A stretch of 64,000 nucleotides of DNA. Source: Pteria penguin. Its lineage: Eukaryota > Mollusca > Bivalvia > Pterioida > Pteriidae. Shown here in pieces: positions 33,651 through 46,611 of this stretch. The DNA lies in contig CM068583.1 of assembly GCA_035048485.1 (NCBI GenBank), positions 44,297,042 through 44,361,041 of the forward strand, read 5' to 3'. Position 1 is the stretch's first letter. Every line of letters starts with the position of its first letter. A model generated the notes under the pieces. The model did no database searches. It was not told the origin of the DNA and saw only the letters and a program-made list of their open reading frames with translations. The translations under genes were made by a program, and so were the position numbers.

Positions 33651-36600
33651 CTTGTCTTATGAATGAGACAGTAAAAGCCCAAGTCCATTTTCAGAGTGAC
33701 TCAGTGGGTATCATGCTTTACTCATCGCTGAGTGGTCTCGGGCTCCAGTCTGTGTCTTGTCTTATGAATGAGACAGTAAAAGCCCAAGTCCCGTTTCAGA
33801 GTGACTCAGTGGGTATCATGCTTTACTCATCGCTGAGTGGTCTTAGGCTCCAGTCTGTGTCTTGTCTTATGAATGAGACAGTAAAAGCCCAAGTCCCGTT
33901 TCAGAGTGACTCAGTGGGTATCATGCTTTACTCATCGCTGAGTGGTCTTAGGCTCCAGTCTGTGTCTTGTCTTATGAATGAGATAGTAAAAGCCCAAGTC
34001 CTGTTTCAGAGTGACTCAGTGGGTATCATGCTTTACTCATCGCTGAGTGGTCTCGGGCTCCAGTCTGTGTCTTGTCTTATGAATGAGACAGTAAAAGCCC
34101 AAGTCCCGTTTCAGAGTGACTCAGTGGGTATCATGCTTTACTCATCGCTGAGTGGTCTCGGGCTCCAGTCTGTGTCTTGCCTTATGAATGAGACAGTAAA
34201 AGCCCAAGTCCCGTTTCAGAGTGACTCAGTGGGTATCATGCTTTACTCATCGCTGAGTGGTTTCGGGCTCCAGTCTGTGTCTTGTCTTATGAATGAGACA
34301 GTAAAAGCCCAAGTCCCGTTTCAGAGTGACTCAGTGGGTATCATGCTTTACTCATCGCTGAGTGGTCTCAGGCTCCAGTCTGTGTTTTGCCTTATGAATG
34401 AGACAGTAAAAGCCCAAGTCCCGTTTCAGAGTGACTCAGTGGGTATCATGCTTTACTCATCGCTGAGTGGTCTCGGGCTCCAGTCTGTGTCTTGCCTTAT
34501 GAATGAGACAGTAAAAGCCCTGTACCGTTTCAGAGTGATTTAGTGGGTATCATGCTTTACTCATCGCTGAGTGGTCTCGGGCTCCAGTCTGTGTCTTGTC
34601 TTATGAATAAGACAATAAAAGCCCAAGTCCCGTTTCAGAGTGACTCAGTGGGTATCATGCTTTCCTCATCGCTGAGTGGTCTCGGGCTCCAGTCTGTGTC
34701 ATGTCTTATGAATGAGACAGTAAAAGCCCAAGTCCATTTTCAGAGTGACTCAGTGAGTATCATGCTTTACTCATCGCTGAGTGGTCTCGGGCTCCAGTCT
34801 GTGTCTTGTCTTATGAATGAGATAGTAAAAGCCCAAGTCCTGTTTCAGAGTGACTCAGTGGGTATCATGCTTTACTCATCGCTGAGTGGTCTTAGGCTCC
34901 AGTCTGTGTCTTGTCTTATGAATGAGACAGTAAAAGCCCAAGTCCCGTTTCAGAGTGACTCAGTGGGTATCATGCTTTACTCATCGCTGAGTGGTCTTAG
35001 GCTCCAGTCTGTGTCTTGTCTTATGAATGAGACAGTAAAAGCCCAAGTCCCGTTTCAGAGTGACTCAGTGGGTATCATGCTTTACTCATCGCTGAGTGGT
35101 CTTAGGCTCCAGTCTGTGTCTTGTCTTATGAATGAGACAGTAAAAGCCCAAGTCCTGTTTCAGAGTGACTCAGTGGGTATCATGCTTTACTCATCGCTGA
35201 GTGGTCTCGGGCTCCAGTCTGTGTCTTGTCTTATGAATGAGACAGTAAAAGCCCAAGTCCCGTTTCAGAGTGACTCAGTGGGTATCATGCTTTACTCATC
35301 GCTGAGTGGTCTCGGGCTCCAGTCTGTGTCTTGCCTTATGAATGAGATAGTAAAAGCCCAAGTCCCGTTTCAGAGTGACTCAGTGGGTATCATGCTTTAC
35401 TCATCGCTGAGTGGTTTCGGGTTCCAGTCTGTGTCTTGTCTTATGAATGAGACAGTAAAAGCCCAAGTCCCGTTTCAGAGTGACTCAGTGGGTATCATGC
35501 TTTACTCATCGCTGAGTGGTCTCGGGCTCCAGTCTGTGTCTTGCCTTATGAATGAGATAGTAAAAGCCCAAGTCCCGTTTCAGAGTGACTCAGTGGGTAT
35601 CATGCTTTACTCATCGCTGAGTGGTCTCGGGCTCCAGTCTGTGTCTTGTCTTATGAATGAGTCAGGTAAAGCCCAAGTCCCGTTTCAGAGTGACTCAGTG
35701 GGTATCATGCTTTACTCATCGCTGAGTGGTCTCAGGCTCCAGTCTGTGTTTTGCCTTATGAATGAGACAGTAAAAGCCCAAGTCCCGTTTCAGAGTGACT
35801 CAGTGGGTATCATGCTTTACTCATCGCTGAGTGGTCTCGGGCTCCAGTCTGTGTCTTGTCTTATGAATGAGATAGTAAAAGCCCAAGTCCTGTTTCAGAG
35901 TGACTCAGTGGGTATCATGCTTTACTCATCGCTGAGTGGTTTCGGGTTCCAGTCTGTGTCTTGTCTTATGAATGAGACAGTAAAAGCCCAAGTCCCGTTT
36001 CAGAGTGACTCAGTGGGTATCATGCTTTACTCATCGCTGAGTGGTCTCGGGCTCCAGTCTGTGTCTTGCCTTATGAATGAGATAGTAAAAGCCCAAGTCC
36101 CGTTTCAGAGTGACTCAGTGGGTATCATGCTTTACTCATCGCTGAGTGGTCTCGGGCTCCAGTCTGTGTCTTGTCTTATGAATGAGTCAGGTAAAGCCCA
36201 AGTCCCGTTTCAGAGTGACTCAGTGGGTATCATGCTTTACTCATCGCTGAGTGGTCTCAGGCTCCAGTCTGTGTTTTGCCTTATGAATGAGACAGTAAAA
36301 GCCCAAGTCCCGTTTCAGAGTGACTCAGTGGGTATCATGCTTTACTCATCGCTGAGTGGTCTCGGGCTCCAGTCTGTGTCTTGTCTTATGAATGAGATAG
36401 TAAAAGCCCAAGTCCTGTTTCAGAGTGACTCAGTGGGTATTATGCTTTACTCATCGCTGAGTGGTCTTAGGCTCCAGTCTGTGTCTTGTCTTATGAATGA
36501 GACAGTAAAAGCCCAAGTCCCGTTTCAGAGTGACTCAGTGGGTATCATGCTTTACTCATCGCTGAGTGGTCTTAGGCTCCAGTCTGTGTCTTGTCTTATG

Positions 36601-37167
36601 AATGAGACAGTAAAAGCCCAAGTCCCGTTTCAGAGTGACTCAGTGGGTATCATGCTTTACTCATCGCTGAGTGGTCTTAGGCTCCAGTCTGTGTCTTGTC
36701 TTATGAATGAGACAGTAAAAGCCCAAGTCCTGTTTCAGAGTGACTCAGTGGGTATCATGCTTTACTCATCGCTGAGTGGTCTCGGGCTCCAGTCTGTGTC
36801 TTGTCTTATGAATGAGACAGTAAAAGCCCAAGTCCCGTTTCAGAGTGACTCAGTGGGTATCATGCTTTACTCATCGCTGAGTGGTCTCGGGCTCCAGTCT
36901 GTGTCTTGCCTTATGAATGAGACAGTAAAAGCCCAAGTCCCGTTTCAGAGTGACTCAGTGGGTATCATGCTTTACTCATCGCTGAGTGGTTTCGGGTTCC
37001 AGTCTGTGTCTTGTCTTATGAATGAGACAGTAAAAGCCCAAGTCCCGTTTCAGAGTGACTCAGTGGGTATCATGCTTTACTCATCGCTGAGTGGTCTCGG
37101 GCTCCAGTCTGTGTCTTGCCTTATGAATGAGATAGTAAAAGCCCAAGTCCCGTTTCAGAGTGACTCA

Positions 37168-40100
37168 GTGGGTATCATGCTTTACTCATCGCTGAGTGGT
37201 CTCGGGCTCCAGTCTGTGTCTTGTCTTATGAATGAGACAGTAAAAGCCCAAGTCCCGTTTCAGAGTGACTCAGTGGGTATCATGCTTTACTCATCGCTGA
37301 GTGGTCTCAGGCTCCAGTCTGTGTTTTGCCTTATGAATGAGACAGTAAAAGCCCAAGTCCCGTTTCAGAGTGACTCAGTGGGTATCATGCTTTACTCATC
37401 GCTGAGTGGTCTCGGGCTCCAGTCTGTGTCTTGTCTTATGAATGAGACAGTAAAAGCCCAAGTCCATTTTCAGAGTGACTCAGTGGGTATCATGCTTTAC
37501 TCATCGCTGAGTGGTCTCGGGCTCCAGTCTGTGTCTTGTCTTATGAATGAGACAGTAAAAGCCCAAGTCCCGTTTCAGAGTGACTCAGTGGGTATCATGC
37601 TTTACTCATCGCTGAGTGGTCTTAGGCTCCAGTCTGTGTCTTGTCTTATGAATGAGACAGTAAAAGCCCAAGTCCCGTTTCAGAGTGACTCAGTGGGTAT
37701 CATGCTTTACTCATCGCTGAGTGGTCTTAGGCTCCAGTCTGTGTCTTGTCTTATGAATGAGATAGTAAAAGCCCAAGTCCTGTTTCAGAGTGACTCAGTG
37801 GGTATCATGCTTTACTCATCGCTGAGTGATCTCGGGCTCCAGTCTGTGTCTTGTCTTATGAATGAGACAGTAAAAGCCCAAGTCCCGTTTCAGAGTGACT
37901 CAGTGGGTATCATGCTTTACTCATCGCTGAGTGGTCTTATGCTCCAGTCTGTGTCTTGCCTTATGAATGAGACAGTAAAAGCCCAAGTCCCGTTTCAGAG
38001 TGACTCAGTGGGTATCATGCTTTACTCATCGCTGAGTGGTTTCGGGCTCCAGTCTGTGTCTTGCCTTATGAATGAGACAGTAAAAGCCCAAGTCCCGTTT
38101 CAGAGTGACTCAGTGGGTATCATGCTTTACTCATCGCTGAGTGGTCTCGGGCTCCAGTCTGTGTCTTGCCTTATGAATGAGACAGTAAAAGCCCAAGTCC
38201 CGTTTCAGAGTGACTCAGTGGGTATCATGCTTTACTCATCGCTGAGTGGTCTCGGGCCCCAGTCTGTGTCTTGTCTTATGAATGAGACAGTAAAAGCCCA
38301 AGTCCCGTTTCAGAGTGACTCAGTGGGTATCATGCTTTACTCATCGCTGAGTGGTCTCAGGCTCCAGTCTGTGTTTTGCCTTATGAATGAGACAGTAAAA
38401 GCCCAAGTCCCGTTTCAGAGTGACTCAGTGGGTATCATGCTTTACTCATCGCTGAGTGGTCTCGGGCTCCAGTCTGTGTCTTGCCTTATGAATGAGACAG
38501 TAAAAGCCCTGTACCGTTTCAGAGTGATTTAGTGGGTATCATGCTTTACTCATCGCTGAGTGGTCTCGGGCTCCAGTCTGTGTCTTGTCTTATGAATAAG
38601 ACAATAAAAGCCCAAGTCCCGTTTCAGAGTGACTCAGTGGGTATCATGCTTTCCTCATCGCTGAGTGGTCTCGGGCTCCAGTCTGTGTCATGTCTTATGA
38701 ATGAGACAGTAAAAGCCCAAGTCCCGTTTCAGAGTGACTCAGTGAGTATCATGCTTTACTCATCGCTGAGTGGTCTCGGGCTCCAGTCTGTGTCTTGTCT
38801 TATGAATGAGATAGTAAAAGCCCAAGTCCTGTTTCAGAGTGACTCAGTGGGTATCATGCTTTACTCATCGCTGAGTGGTCTTAGGCTCCAGTCTGTGTCT
38901 TGTCTTATGAATGAGACAGTAAAAGCCCAAGTCCCGTTTCAGAGTGACTCAGTGGGTATCATGCTTTACTCATCGCTGAGTGGTCTTAGGCTCCAGTCTG
39001 TGTCTTGTCTTATGAATGAGACAGTAAAAGCCCAAGTCCCGTTTCAGAGTGACTCAGTGGGTATCATGCTTTACTCATCGCTGAGTGGTCTTAGGCTCCA
39101 GTCTGTGTCTTGTCTTATGAATGAGACAGTAAAAGCCCAAGTCCTGTTTCAGAGTGACTCAGTGGGTATCATGCTTTACTCATCGCTGAGTGGTCTCGGG
39201 CTCCAGTCTGTGTCTTGTCTTATGAATGAGACAGTAAAAGCCCAAGTCCCGTTTCAGAGTGACTCAGTGGGTATCATGCTTTACTCATCGCTGAGTGGTC
39301 TCGGGCTCCAGTCTGTGTCTTGCCTTATGAATGAGACAGTAAAAGCCCAAGTCCCGTTTCAGAGTGACTCAGTGGGTATCATGCTTTACTCATCGCTGAG
39401 TGGTTTCGGGCTCCAGTCTGTGTCTTGTCTTATGAATGAGACAGTAAAAGCCCAAGTCCCGTTTCAGAGTGACTCAGTGGGTATCATGCTTTACTCATCG
39501 CTGAGTGGTCTCGGGCTCCAGTCTGTGTCTTGCCTTATGAATGAGATAGTAAAAGCCCAAGTCCCGTTTCAGAGTGACTCAGTGGGTATCATGCTTTACT
39601 CATCGCTGAGTGGTCTCGGGCTCCAGTCTGTGTGTTGTCTTATGAATGAGACAGTAAAAGCCCAAGTCCCGTTTCAGAGTGACTCAGTGGGTATCATGCT
39701 TTACTCATCGCTGAGTGGTCTCAGGCTCCAGTCTGTGTTTTGCCTTATGAATGAGACAGTAAAAGCCCAAGTCCCGTTTCAGAGTGACTCAGTGGGTATC
39801 ATGCTTTACTCATCGCTGAGTGGTCTCGGGCTCCAGTCTGTGTTTTGCCTTATGAATGAGACAGTAAAAGCCCTGTACCGTTTCAGAGTGATTTAGTGGG
39901 TATCATGCTTTACTCATCGCTGAGTGGTCTCGGGCTCCAGTCTGTGTCTTGTCTTATGAATGAGACAGTAAAAGCCCAAGTCCCGTTTCAGAGTGACTCA
40001 GTGGGTATCATGCTTTACTCATCGCTGAGTGGTCTCAGGCTCCAGTCTGTGTTTTGCCTTATGAATGAGACAGTAAAAGCCCAAGTCCCGTTTCAGAGTG

Positions 40101-42623
40101 ACTCAGTGGGTATCATGCTTTACTCATCGCTGAGTGGTCTCGGGCTCCAGTCTGTGTCTTGTCTTATGAATGAGACAGTAAAAGCCCAAGTCCATTTTCA
40201 GAGTGACTCAGTGGGTATCATGCTTTGCTCATCGCTGAGTGGTCTCGGGCTCCAGTCTGTGTCTTGTCTTATGAATGAGACAGTAAAAGCCCAAGTCCCG
40301 TTTCAGAGTGACTCAGTGGGTATCATGCTTTACTCATCGCTGAGTGGTCTTAGGCTCCAGTCTGTGTCTTGTCTTATGAATGAGACAGTAAAAGCCCAAG
40401 TCCCGTTTCAGAGTGACTCAGTGGGTATCATGCTTTACTCATCGCTGAGTGGTCTTAGGCTCCAGTCTGTGTCTTGTCTTATGAATGAGATAGTAAAAGC
40501 CCAAGTCCTGTTTCAGAGTGACTCAGTGGGTATCATGCTTTACTCATCGCTGAGTGATCTCGGGCTCCAGTCTGTGTCTTGTCTTATGAATGAGACAGTA
40601 AAAGCCCAAGTCCCGTTTCAGAGTGACTCAGTGGGTATCATGCTTTACTCATCGCTGAGTGGTCTTATGCTCCAGTCTGTGTCTTGCCTTATGAATGAGA
40701 CAGTAAAAGCCCAAGTCCCGTTTCAGAGTGACTCAGTGGGTATCATGCTTTACTCATCGCTGAGTGGTTTCGGGCTCCAGTCTGTGTCTTGCCTTATGAA
40801 TGAGACAGTGAAAGCCCAAGTCCCGTTTCAGAGTGACTCAGTGGGTATCATGCTTTACTCATCGCTGAGTGGTCTCGGGCTCCAGTCTGTGTCTTGCCTT
40901 ATGAATGAGACAGTAAAAGCCCAAGTCCCGTTTCAGAGTGACTCAGTGGGTATCATGCTTTACTCATCGCTGAGTGGTCTCGGGCCCCAGTCTGTGTCTT
41001 GTCTTATGAATGAGACAGTAAAAGCCCAAGTCCCGTTTCAGAGTGACTCAGTGGGTATCATGCTTTACTCATCGCTGAGTGGTCTCAGGCTCCAGTCTGT
41101 GTTTTGCCTTATGAATGAGACAGTAAAAGCCCAAGTCCCGTTTCAGAGTGACTCAGTGGGTATCATGCTTTACTCATCGCTGAGTGGTCTCGGGCTCCAG
41201 TCTGTGTCTTGCCTTATGAATGAGACAGTAAAAGCCCTGTACCGTTTCAGAGTGATTTAGTGGGTATCATGCTTTACTCATCGCTGAGTGGTCTCGGGCT
41301 CCAGTCTGTGTCTTGTCTTATGAATAAGACAATAAAAGCCCAAGTCCCGTTTCAGAGTGACTCAGTGGGTATCATGCTTTCCTCATCGCTGAGTGGTCTC
41401 GGGCTCCAGTCTGTGTCATGTCTTATGAATGAGACAGTAAAAGCCCAAGTCCCGTTTCAGAGTGACTCAGTGAGTATCATGCTTTACTCATCGCTGAGTG
41501 GTCTCGGGCTCCAGTCTGTGTCTTGTCTTATGAATGAGATAGTAAAAGCCCAAGTCCTGTTTCAGAGTGACTCAGTGGGTATCATGCTTTACTCATCGCT
41601 GAGTGGTCTTAGGCTCCAGTCTGTGTCTTGTCTTATGAATGAGACAGTAAAAGCCCAAGTCCCGTTTCAGAGTGACTCAGTGGGTATCATGCTTTACTCA
41701 TCGCTGAGTGGTCTTAGGCTCCAGTCTGTGTCTTGTCTTATGAATGAGACAGTAAAAGCCCAAGTCCCGTTTCAGAGTGACTCAGTGGGTATCATGCTTT
41801 ACTCATCGCTGAGTGGTCTTAGGCTCCAGTCTGTGTCTTGTCTTATGAATGAGACAGTAAAAGCCCAAGTCCTGTTTCAGAGTGACTCAGTGGGTATCAT
41901 GCTTTACTCATCGCTGAGTGGTCTCGGGCTCCAGTCTGTGTGTTGTCTTATGAATGAGACAGTAAAAGCCCAAGTCCCGTTTCAGAGTGACTCAGTGGGT
42001 ATCATGCTTTACTCATCGCTGAGTGGTCTCGGGCTCCAGTCTGTGTCTTGCCTTATGAATGAGACAGTAAAAGCCCAAGTCCCGTTTCAGAGTGACTCAG
42101 TGGGTATCATGCTTTACTCATCGCTGAGTGGTTTCGGGCTCCAGTCTGTGTCTTGTCTTATGAATGAGACAGTAAAAGCCCAAGTCCCGTTTCAGAGTGA
42201 CTCAGTGGGTATCATGCTTTACTCATCGCTGAGTGGTCTCGGGCTCCAGTCTGTGTCTTGCCTTATGAATGAGATAGTAAAAGCCCAAGTCCCGTTTCAG
42301 AGTGACTCAGTGGGTATCATGCTTTACTCATCGCTGAGTGGTCTCGGGCTCCAGTCTGTGTGTTGTCTTATGAATGAGACAGTAAAAGCCCAAGTCCCGT
42401 TTCAGAGTGACTCAGTGGGTATCATGCTTTACTCATCGCTGAGTGGTCTCAGGCTCCAGTCTGTGTTTTGCCTTATGAATGAGACAGTAAAAGCCCAAGT
42501 CCCGTTTCAGAGTGACTCAGTGGGTATCATGCTTTACTCATCGCTGAGTGGTCTCGGGCTCCAGTCTGTGTTTTGCCTTATGAATGAGACAGTAAAAGCC
42601 CTGTACCGTTTCAGAGTGATTTA
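37168..42623 (+). repeat. Satellite higher-order block: alternating 13-unit (1364-bp) repeats, 2728-bp super-period
   Basis: Frame-breaking 104-bp units close blocks at 38531, 39895, 41259 and 42623, each 1364 bp (12 x 105 + 104). Blocks 38532-39895 and 41260-42623 share private variants (NKTIKAQ at unit 1, SSS for YSS in unit 2). Blocks 37168-38531 and 39896-41259 share others (DLGLQ, GLMLQ, GLGPQ). The order is therefore B-A-B-A with a 2728-bp period. Confidence 0.9.
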
Positions 42624-43567
42624 GTGGGTATCATGCTTTACTCATCGCTGAGTGGTCTCAGACTCCAGTCTGTGTCTTGTCTTATGAATAAGACAATAAA
42701 AGCCCAAGTCCCGTTTCAGAGTGACTCAGTGGGTATCATGCTTTACTCTTCGCTGAGTGGTCTCGGGCTCCAGTCTGTGTCATGTCTTATGAATGAGACA
42801 GTAAAAGCCCAAGTCCATTTTCAGAGTGACTCAGTGAGTATCATGCTTTACTCATCGCTGAGTGGTCTCGGGCTCCAGTCTGTGTCTTGTCTTATGAATG
42901 AGATAGTAAAAGCCCAAGTCCTGTTTCAGAGTGAGTCAGTGGGTATCATGCTTTACTCATCGCTGAGTGGTCTCGGGCTCCAGTCTGTGTCTTGTCTTAT
43001 GAATGAGACAGTAAAAGCCCAAGTCCCGTTTCAGAGTGACTCAGTGGGTATCATGCTTTACTCATCGCTGAGTGGTCTCAGGCTCCAGTCTGTGTCTTGT
43101 CTTATGAATGAGACAGTAAAAGCCCAAGTCCCGTTTCAGAGTGACTCAGTGGGTATCATGCTTTAGTCATCGCTGAGTGGTATTAGGCTCCAGTCTGTGT
43201 CTTGCCTTATGAATGAGATAGTAAAAGCCCAAGTCCCGTTTCAGAGTGACTCAGTGGGTATCATGCTTTACTCATCGCTGAGTGGTCTCGGGCTCCAGTC
43301 TGTGTGTTGTCTTATGAATGAGACAGTAAAAGCCCAAGTCCCGTTTCAGAGTGACTCAGTGGGTATCATGCTTTACTCATCGCTGAGTGGTCTCAGGCTC
43401 CAGTCTGTGTTTTGCCTTATGAATGAGACAGTAAAAGCCCAAGTCCCGTTTCAGAGTGACTCAGTGGGTATCATGCTTTACTCATCGCTGAGTGGTCTCG
43501 GGCTCCAGTCTGTGTTTTGCCTTATGAATGAGACAGTAAAAGCCCTGTACCGTTTCAGAGTGATTTA
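42624..43567 (+). repeat. Satellite higher-order block, 9 units (944 bp)
   Basis: Eight 105-bp units plus a 104-bp unit. It contains a unit with TAG (CTTTAGTCATCG at 43160-43171) and a GGTATTAGG variant. Near-identical 944-bp blocks occur at 46612-47555 and 48920-49863. Confidence 0.88.
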
Positions 43568-44839
43568 GTGGGTATCATGCTTTACTCATCGCTGAGTGGT
43601 CTCAGACTCCAGTCTGTGTCTTGTCTTATGAATAAGACAATAAAAGCCCAAGTCCCGTTTCAGAGTGACTTAGTGGGTATCATGCTTTACTCATCGCTGA
43701 GTGGTCTCGGGCTCCAGTCTGTGTCATGTCTTATGAATGAGACAGTAAAAGCCCAAGTCCATTTTCAGAGTGACTCAGTGAGTATCATGCTTTACTCATC
43801 GCTGAGTGGTCTCGGGCTCCAGTCTGTGTCTTGTCTTATGAATGAGATAGTAAAAGCCCAAGTCCTGTTTCAGAGTGACTCAGTGGGTATCATGCTTTAC
43901 TCATCGCTGAGTGGTCTCGGGCTCCAGTCTGTGTCTTGTCTTATGAATGAGACAGTAAAAGCCCAAGTCCCGTTTCAGAGTGACTCAGTGGGTATCATGC
44001 TTTACTCATCGCTGAGTGGTCTCAGGCTCCAGTCTGTGTCTTGTCTTATGAATGAGACAGTAAAAGCCCAAGTCCCGTTTCAGAGTGACTCAGTGGGTAT
44101 CATGCTTTAGTCATCGCTGAGTGGTATTAGGCTCCAGTCTGTGTCTTGTCTTATGAATGAGATAGTAAAAGCCCAAGTCCTGTTTCAGAGTGACTCAGTG
44201 GGTATCATGCTTTACTCATCGCTGAGTGGTCTCGGGCTCCAGTCTGTGTCTTGTCTTATGAATGAGACAGTAAAAGCCCAAGTCCCGTTTCAGAGTGACT
44301 CAGTGGGTATCATGCTTTACTCATCGCTGAGTGGTCTCGGGCTCCAGTCTGTGTCTTGCCTTATGAATGAGACAGTAAAAGCCCAAGTTCCGTTTCAGAG
44401 TGACTCAGTGGGTATCATGCTTTACTCATCGCTGAGTGGTTTCGGGCTCCAGTCTGTGTCTTGCCTTATGAATGAGACAGTAAAAGCCCAAGTCCCGTTT
44501 CAGAGTGACTCAGTGGGTATCATGCTTTACTCATCGCTGAGTGGTCTCGGGCTCCAGTCTGTGTCATGTCTTATGAATGAGACAGTAAAAGCCCAAGTCC
44601 ATTTTCAGAGTGACTCAGTGAGTATCATGCTTTACTCATCGCTGAGTGGTCTCGGGCTCCAGTCTGTGTCTTGTCTTATGAATGAGACAGTAAAAGCCCA
44701 AGTCCCGTTTCAGAGTGACTCAGTGGGTATCATGCTTTACTCATCGCTGAGTGGTCTCAGGCTCCAGTCTGTGTTTTGCCTTATGAATGAGACAGTAAAA
44801 GCCCAAGTCCCGTTTCAGAGTGACTCAGTGGGTATCATG

Positions 44840-45680
44840 CTTTACTCATCGCTGAGTGGTCTCGGGCTCCAGTCTGTGTCTTGCCTTATGAATGAGACAG
44901 TAAAAGCCCAAGTCCCGTTTCAGAGTGACTCAGTGGGTATCATGCTTTACTCATCGCTGAGTGGTCTCGGGCTCCAGTCTGTGTCTTGTCTTATGAATGA
45001 GACAGTAAAAGCCCAAGTCCCGTTTCAGAGTGACTCAGTGGGTATCATGCTTTACTCATCGCTGAGTGGTCTCGGGCTCCAGTCTGTGTCTTGCCTTATG
45101 AATGAGACAGTAAAAGCCCAAGTCCCGTTTCAGAGTGACTCAGTGGGTATCATGCTTTACTCATCGCTGAGTGGTCTCGGGCTCCAGTCTGTGTCTTGCC
45201 TTATGAATGAGACAGTAAAAGCCCAAGTCCCGTTTCAGAGTGACTCAGTGGGTATCATGCTTTACTCATCGCTGAGTGGTCTCGGGCTCCAGTCTGTGTC
45301 TTGTCTTATGAATGAGACAGTAAAAGCCCAAGTCCCGTTTCAGAGTGACTCAGTGGGTATCATGCTTTACTCATCGCTGAGTGGTCTCGGGCTCCAGTCT
45401 GTGTCTTGTCTTATGAATGAGACAGTAAAAGCCCAAGTCCCGTTTCAGAGTGACTCAGTGGGTATCATGCTTTACTCATCGCTGAGTGGTCTCGGGCTCC
45501 AGTCTGTGTCTTGTCTTATGAATGAGACAGTAAAAGCCCAAGTCCCGTTTCAGAGTGACTCAGTGGGTATCATGCTTTACTCATCGCTGAGTGGTCTCGG
45601 GCTCCAGTCTGTGTCTTGTCTTATGAATGAGACAGTAAAAGCCCAAGTCCCGTTTCAGAGTGACTCAGTGGGTATCATGC
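44840..45680 (+). repeat. Homogeneous run of ~8 near-identical satellite units
   Basis: About eight consecutive units carry the same main-type sequence, differing only in TGTCTT versus TGCCTT. The surrounding array mixes variant types from unit to unit. This looks like the most recently amplified or homogenised single-unit tract. Confidence 0.75.
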
Positions 45681-46611
45681 TTTACTCATCGCTGAGTGGT
45701 CTTAGGCTCCAGTCTGTGTCTTGTCTTATGAATGAGACAGTAAAAGCCCAAGTCCCGTTTCAGAGTGACTCAGTGGGTATCATGCTTTACTCATCGCTGA
45801 GTGGTCTTAGGCTCCAGTCTGTGTCTTGTCTTATGAATGAGACAGTAAAAGCCCAAGTCCCGTTTCAGAGTGACTCAGTGGGTATCATGCTTTACTCATC
45901 GCTGAGTGGTCTCGGGCTCCAGTCTGTGTCTTGTCTTATGAATGAGACAGTAAAAGCCCAAGTCCCGTTTCAGAGTGACTCAGTGGGTATCATGCTTTAC
46001 TCATCGCTGAGTGGTCTCGGGCTCCAGTCTGTGTCTTGTCTTATGAATGAGACAGTAAAAGCCCAAGTCCCGTTTCAGAGTGACTCAGTGGGTATCATGC
46101 TTTACTCATCGCTGAGTGGTTTCGGGCTCCAGTCTGTGTCTTGTCTTATGAATGAGACAGTAAAAGCCCAAGTCCCGTTTCAGAGTGACTCAGTGGGTAT
46201 CATGCTTTACTCATCGCTGAGTGGTCTCGGGCTCCAGTCTGTGTCTTGCCTTATGAATGAGATAGTAAAAGCCCAAGTCCCGTTTCAGAGTGACTCAGTG
46301 GGTATCATGCTTTACTCATCGCTGAGTGGTCTCGGGCTCCAGTCTGTGTCTTGTCTTATGAATGAGACAGTAAAAGCCCAAGTCCCGTTTCAGAGTGACT
46401 CAGTGGGTATCATGCTTTACTCATCGCTGAGTGGTCTCAGGCTCCAGTCTGTGTTTTGTCTTATGAATGAGACAGTAAAAGCCCAAGTCCCGTTTCAGAG
46501 TGACTCAGTGGGTATCATGCTTTACTCATCGCTGAGTGGTCTCGGGCTCCAGTCTGTGTTTTGCCTTATGAATGAGACAGTAAAAGCCCTGTACCGTTTC
46601 AGAGTGACTCA

